Shown here: positions 63,705 through 64,000 of the stretch, piece by piece
How the letters are laid out: every line of letters begins with the position of its first letter
How positions within the stretch are numbered: the stretch's first letter is position 1
Assembly (NCBI GenBank): GCA_964006375.1
Contig: OZ023267.1
Span: forward strand, 36,715,766-36,779,765
Reading direction: 5' to 3'
DNA length: 64,000 nt
DNA from: Tillus elongatus
Taxonomy: Eukaryota > Arthropoda > Insecta > Coleoptera > Cleridae
Notes under the pieces: model-generated
Seen by the model: the letters and a program-made list of their open reading frames with translations, nothing else
Databases searched by the model: none
Told to the model about the DNA's origin: nothing
Translations under genes and position numbers: made by a program

Positions 63705-64000
63705 CTTGACACAAGATGTAGTTAGTGTAGTTTGTTAGATTATCGTAGTTTCTCCTTTCAAAATTGTTTACTTTCTTTTTGAAACCACTTCGATTTTAAG
63801 TGTTGTCAGTAGTTATTTCGAAATATAATACGTAATATTTTAAGTTTAACAAGGTGATTAAAAAATGAATAATTACATGTAGGTATAGGTGATCCCCATA
63901 ATATTTTACCACTCTAACTGTTTTATATTCTAAATCAGAAAAAGTTGGATATTGAAAAGTTGTAGGGGATTTTAAATTGAGTTTAATCCATTTTTCAGAA
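63705..64000. other. Intergenic, nothing recognised
   Basis: No supported feature to the end of the window. Confidence 0.4.

Overview
The window looks like a non-coding, transposon-saturated piece of an arthropod (most likely insect) nuclear genome. Evidence: visibly AT-rich sequence, eukaryotic non-LTR retrotransposons, Tc1/mariner relics, Penelope-like elements, tRNA-derived SINEs, long (TA)n arrays and a truncated insect-type 28S rRNA fragment. I found no intact host protein gene, no bacterial-style operon and no CRISPR array. Almost every meaningful reading frame is a decayed piece of a mobile element, and most other long frames are (TA)n read as Tyr-Ile repeats.

Layout. 1-5 kb: 28S rRNA fragment next to a (TA)n array, then a DD41D-type mariner (2.84-4.90 kb) with about 280-bp inverted repeats lying between two (TA)n arrays. 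5-10 kb: a Penelope-like 3' end with a hammerhead-like motif, a P-element-like relic with a THAP zinc finger, and LINE copy A1 with a 12-bp target duplication. 10.5-15.3 kb: an endonuclease fragment, a repeat I call family R (carrying its own TA array) broken by LINE B1 and a SINE, then a degenerate satellite. 15.3-23.2 kb: five further mariner relics, one with long inverted repeats and an internal hairpin, plus a SINE. 24-26 kb: an I-type LINE with RNase H. 27.8-36 kb: LINE B2, the longest R copy, an RNase H LINE (E), a foldback MITE and LINE B3. 36.35-38.59 kb: LINE C inserted into LINE B3/B4 with a 6-bp duplication. 39.7-41.3 kb: LINE F with a TA array inside its C-terminal coding region. 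41.6-47.6 kb: SINE pieces, a mariner 5' end in a SINE, and a mariner/LINE/mariner composite. 49.8-58 kb: LINE copies A3, B5 and A2. 58-60 kb: R pieces. 61-63.7 kb: two head-to-head Penelope-like elements with RT and GIY-YIG remnants and hammerhead-like 3' motifs.

The elements do not work together as a pathway; they record successive insertions. The order can be read in places: R before LINE B1 and SINE; LINE B before LINE C; SINE before mariner M10. Two themes recur: (TA)n arrays sit at mariner ends and inside R copies, and a roughly 28-bp motif (core ATAACGCACTTGCTGCG) occurs at least 13 times in both orientations. I did not find a convincing new functional system. The best candidates for something undescribed are family R with its dispersed motif and the THAP/foldback element. 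All family assignments come from reading motifs by eye; no database search was possible.
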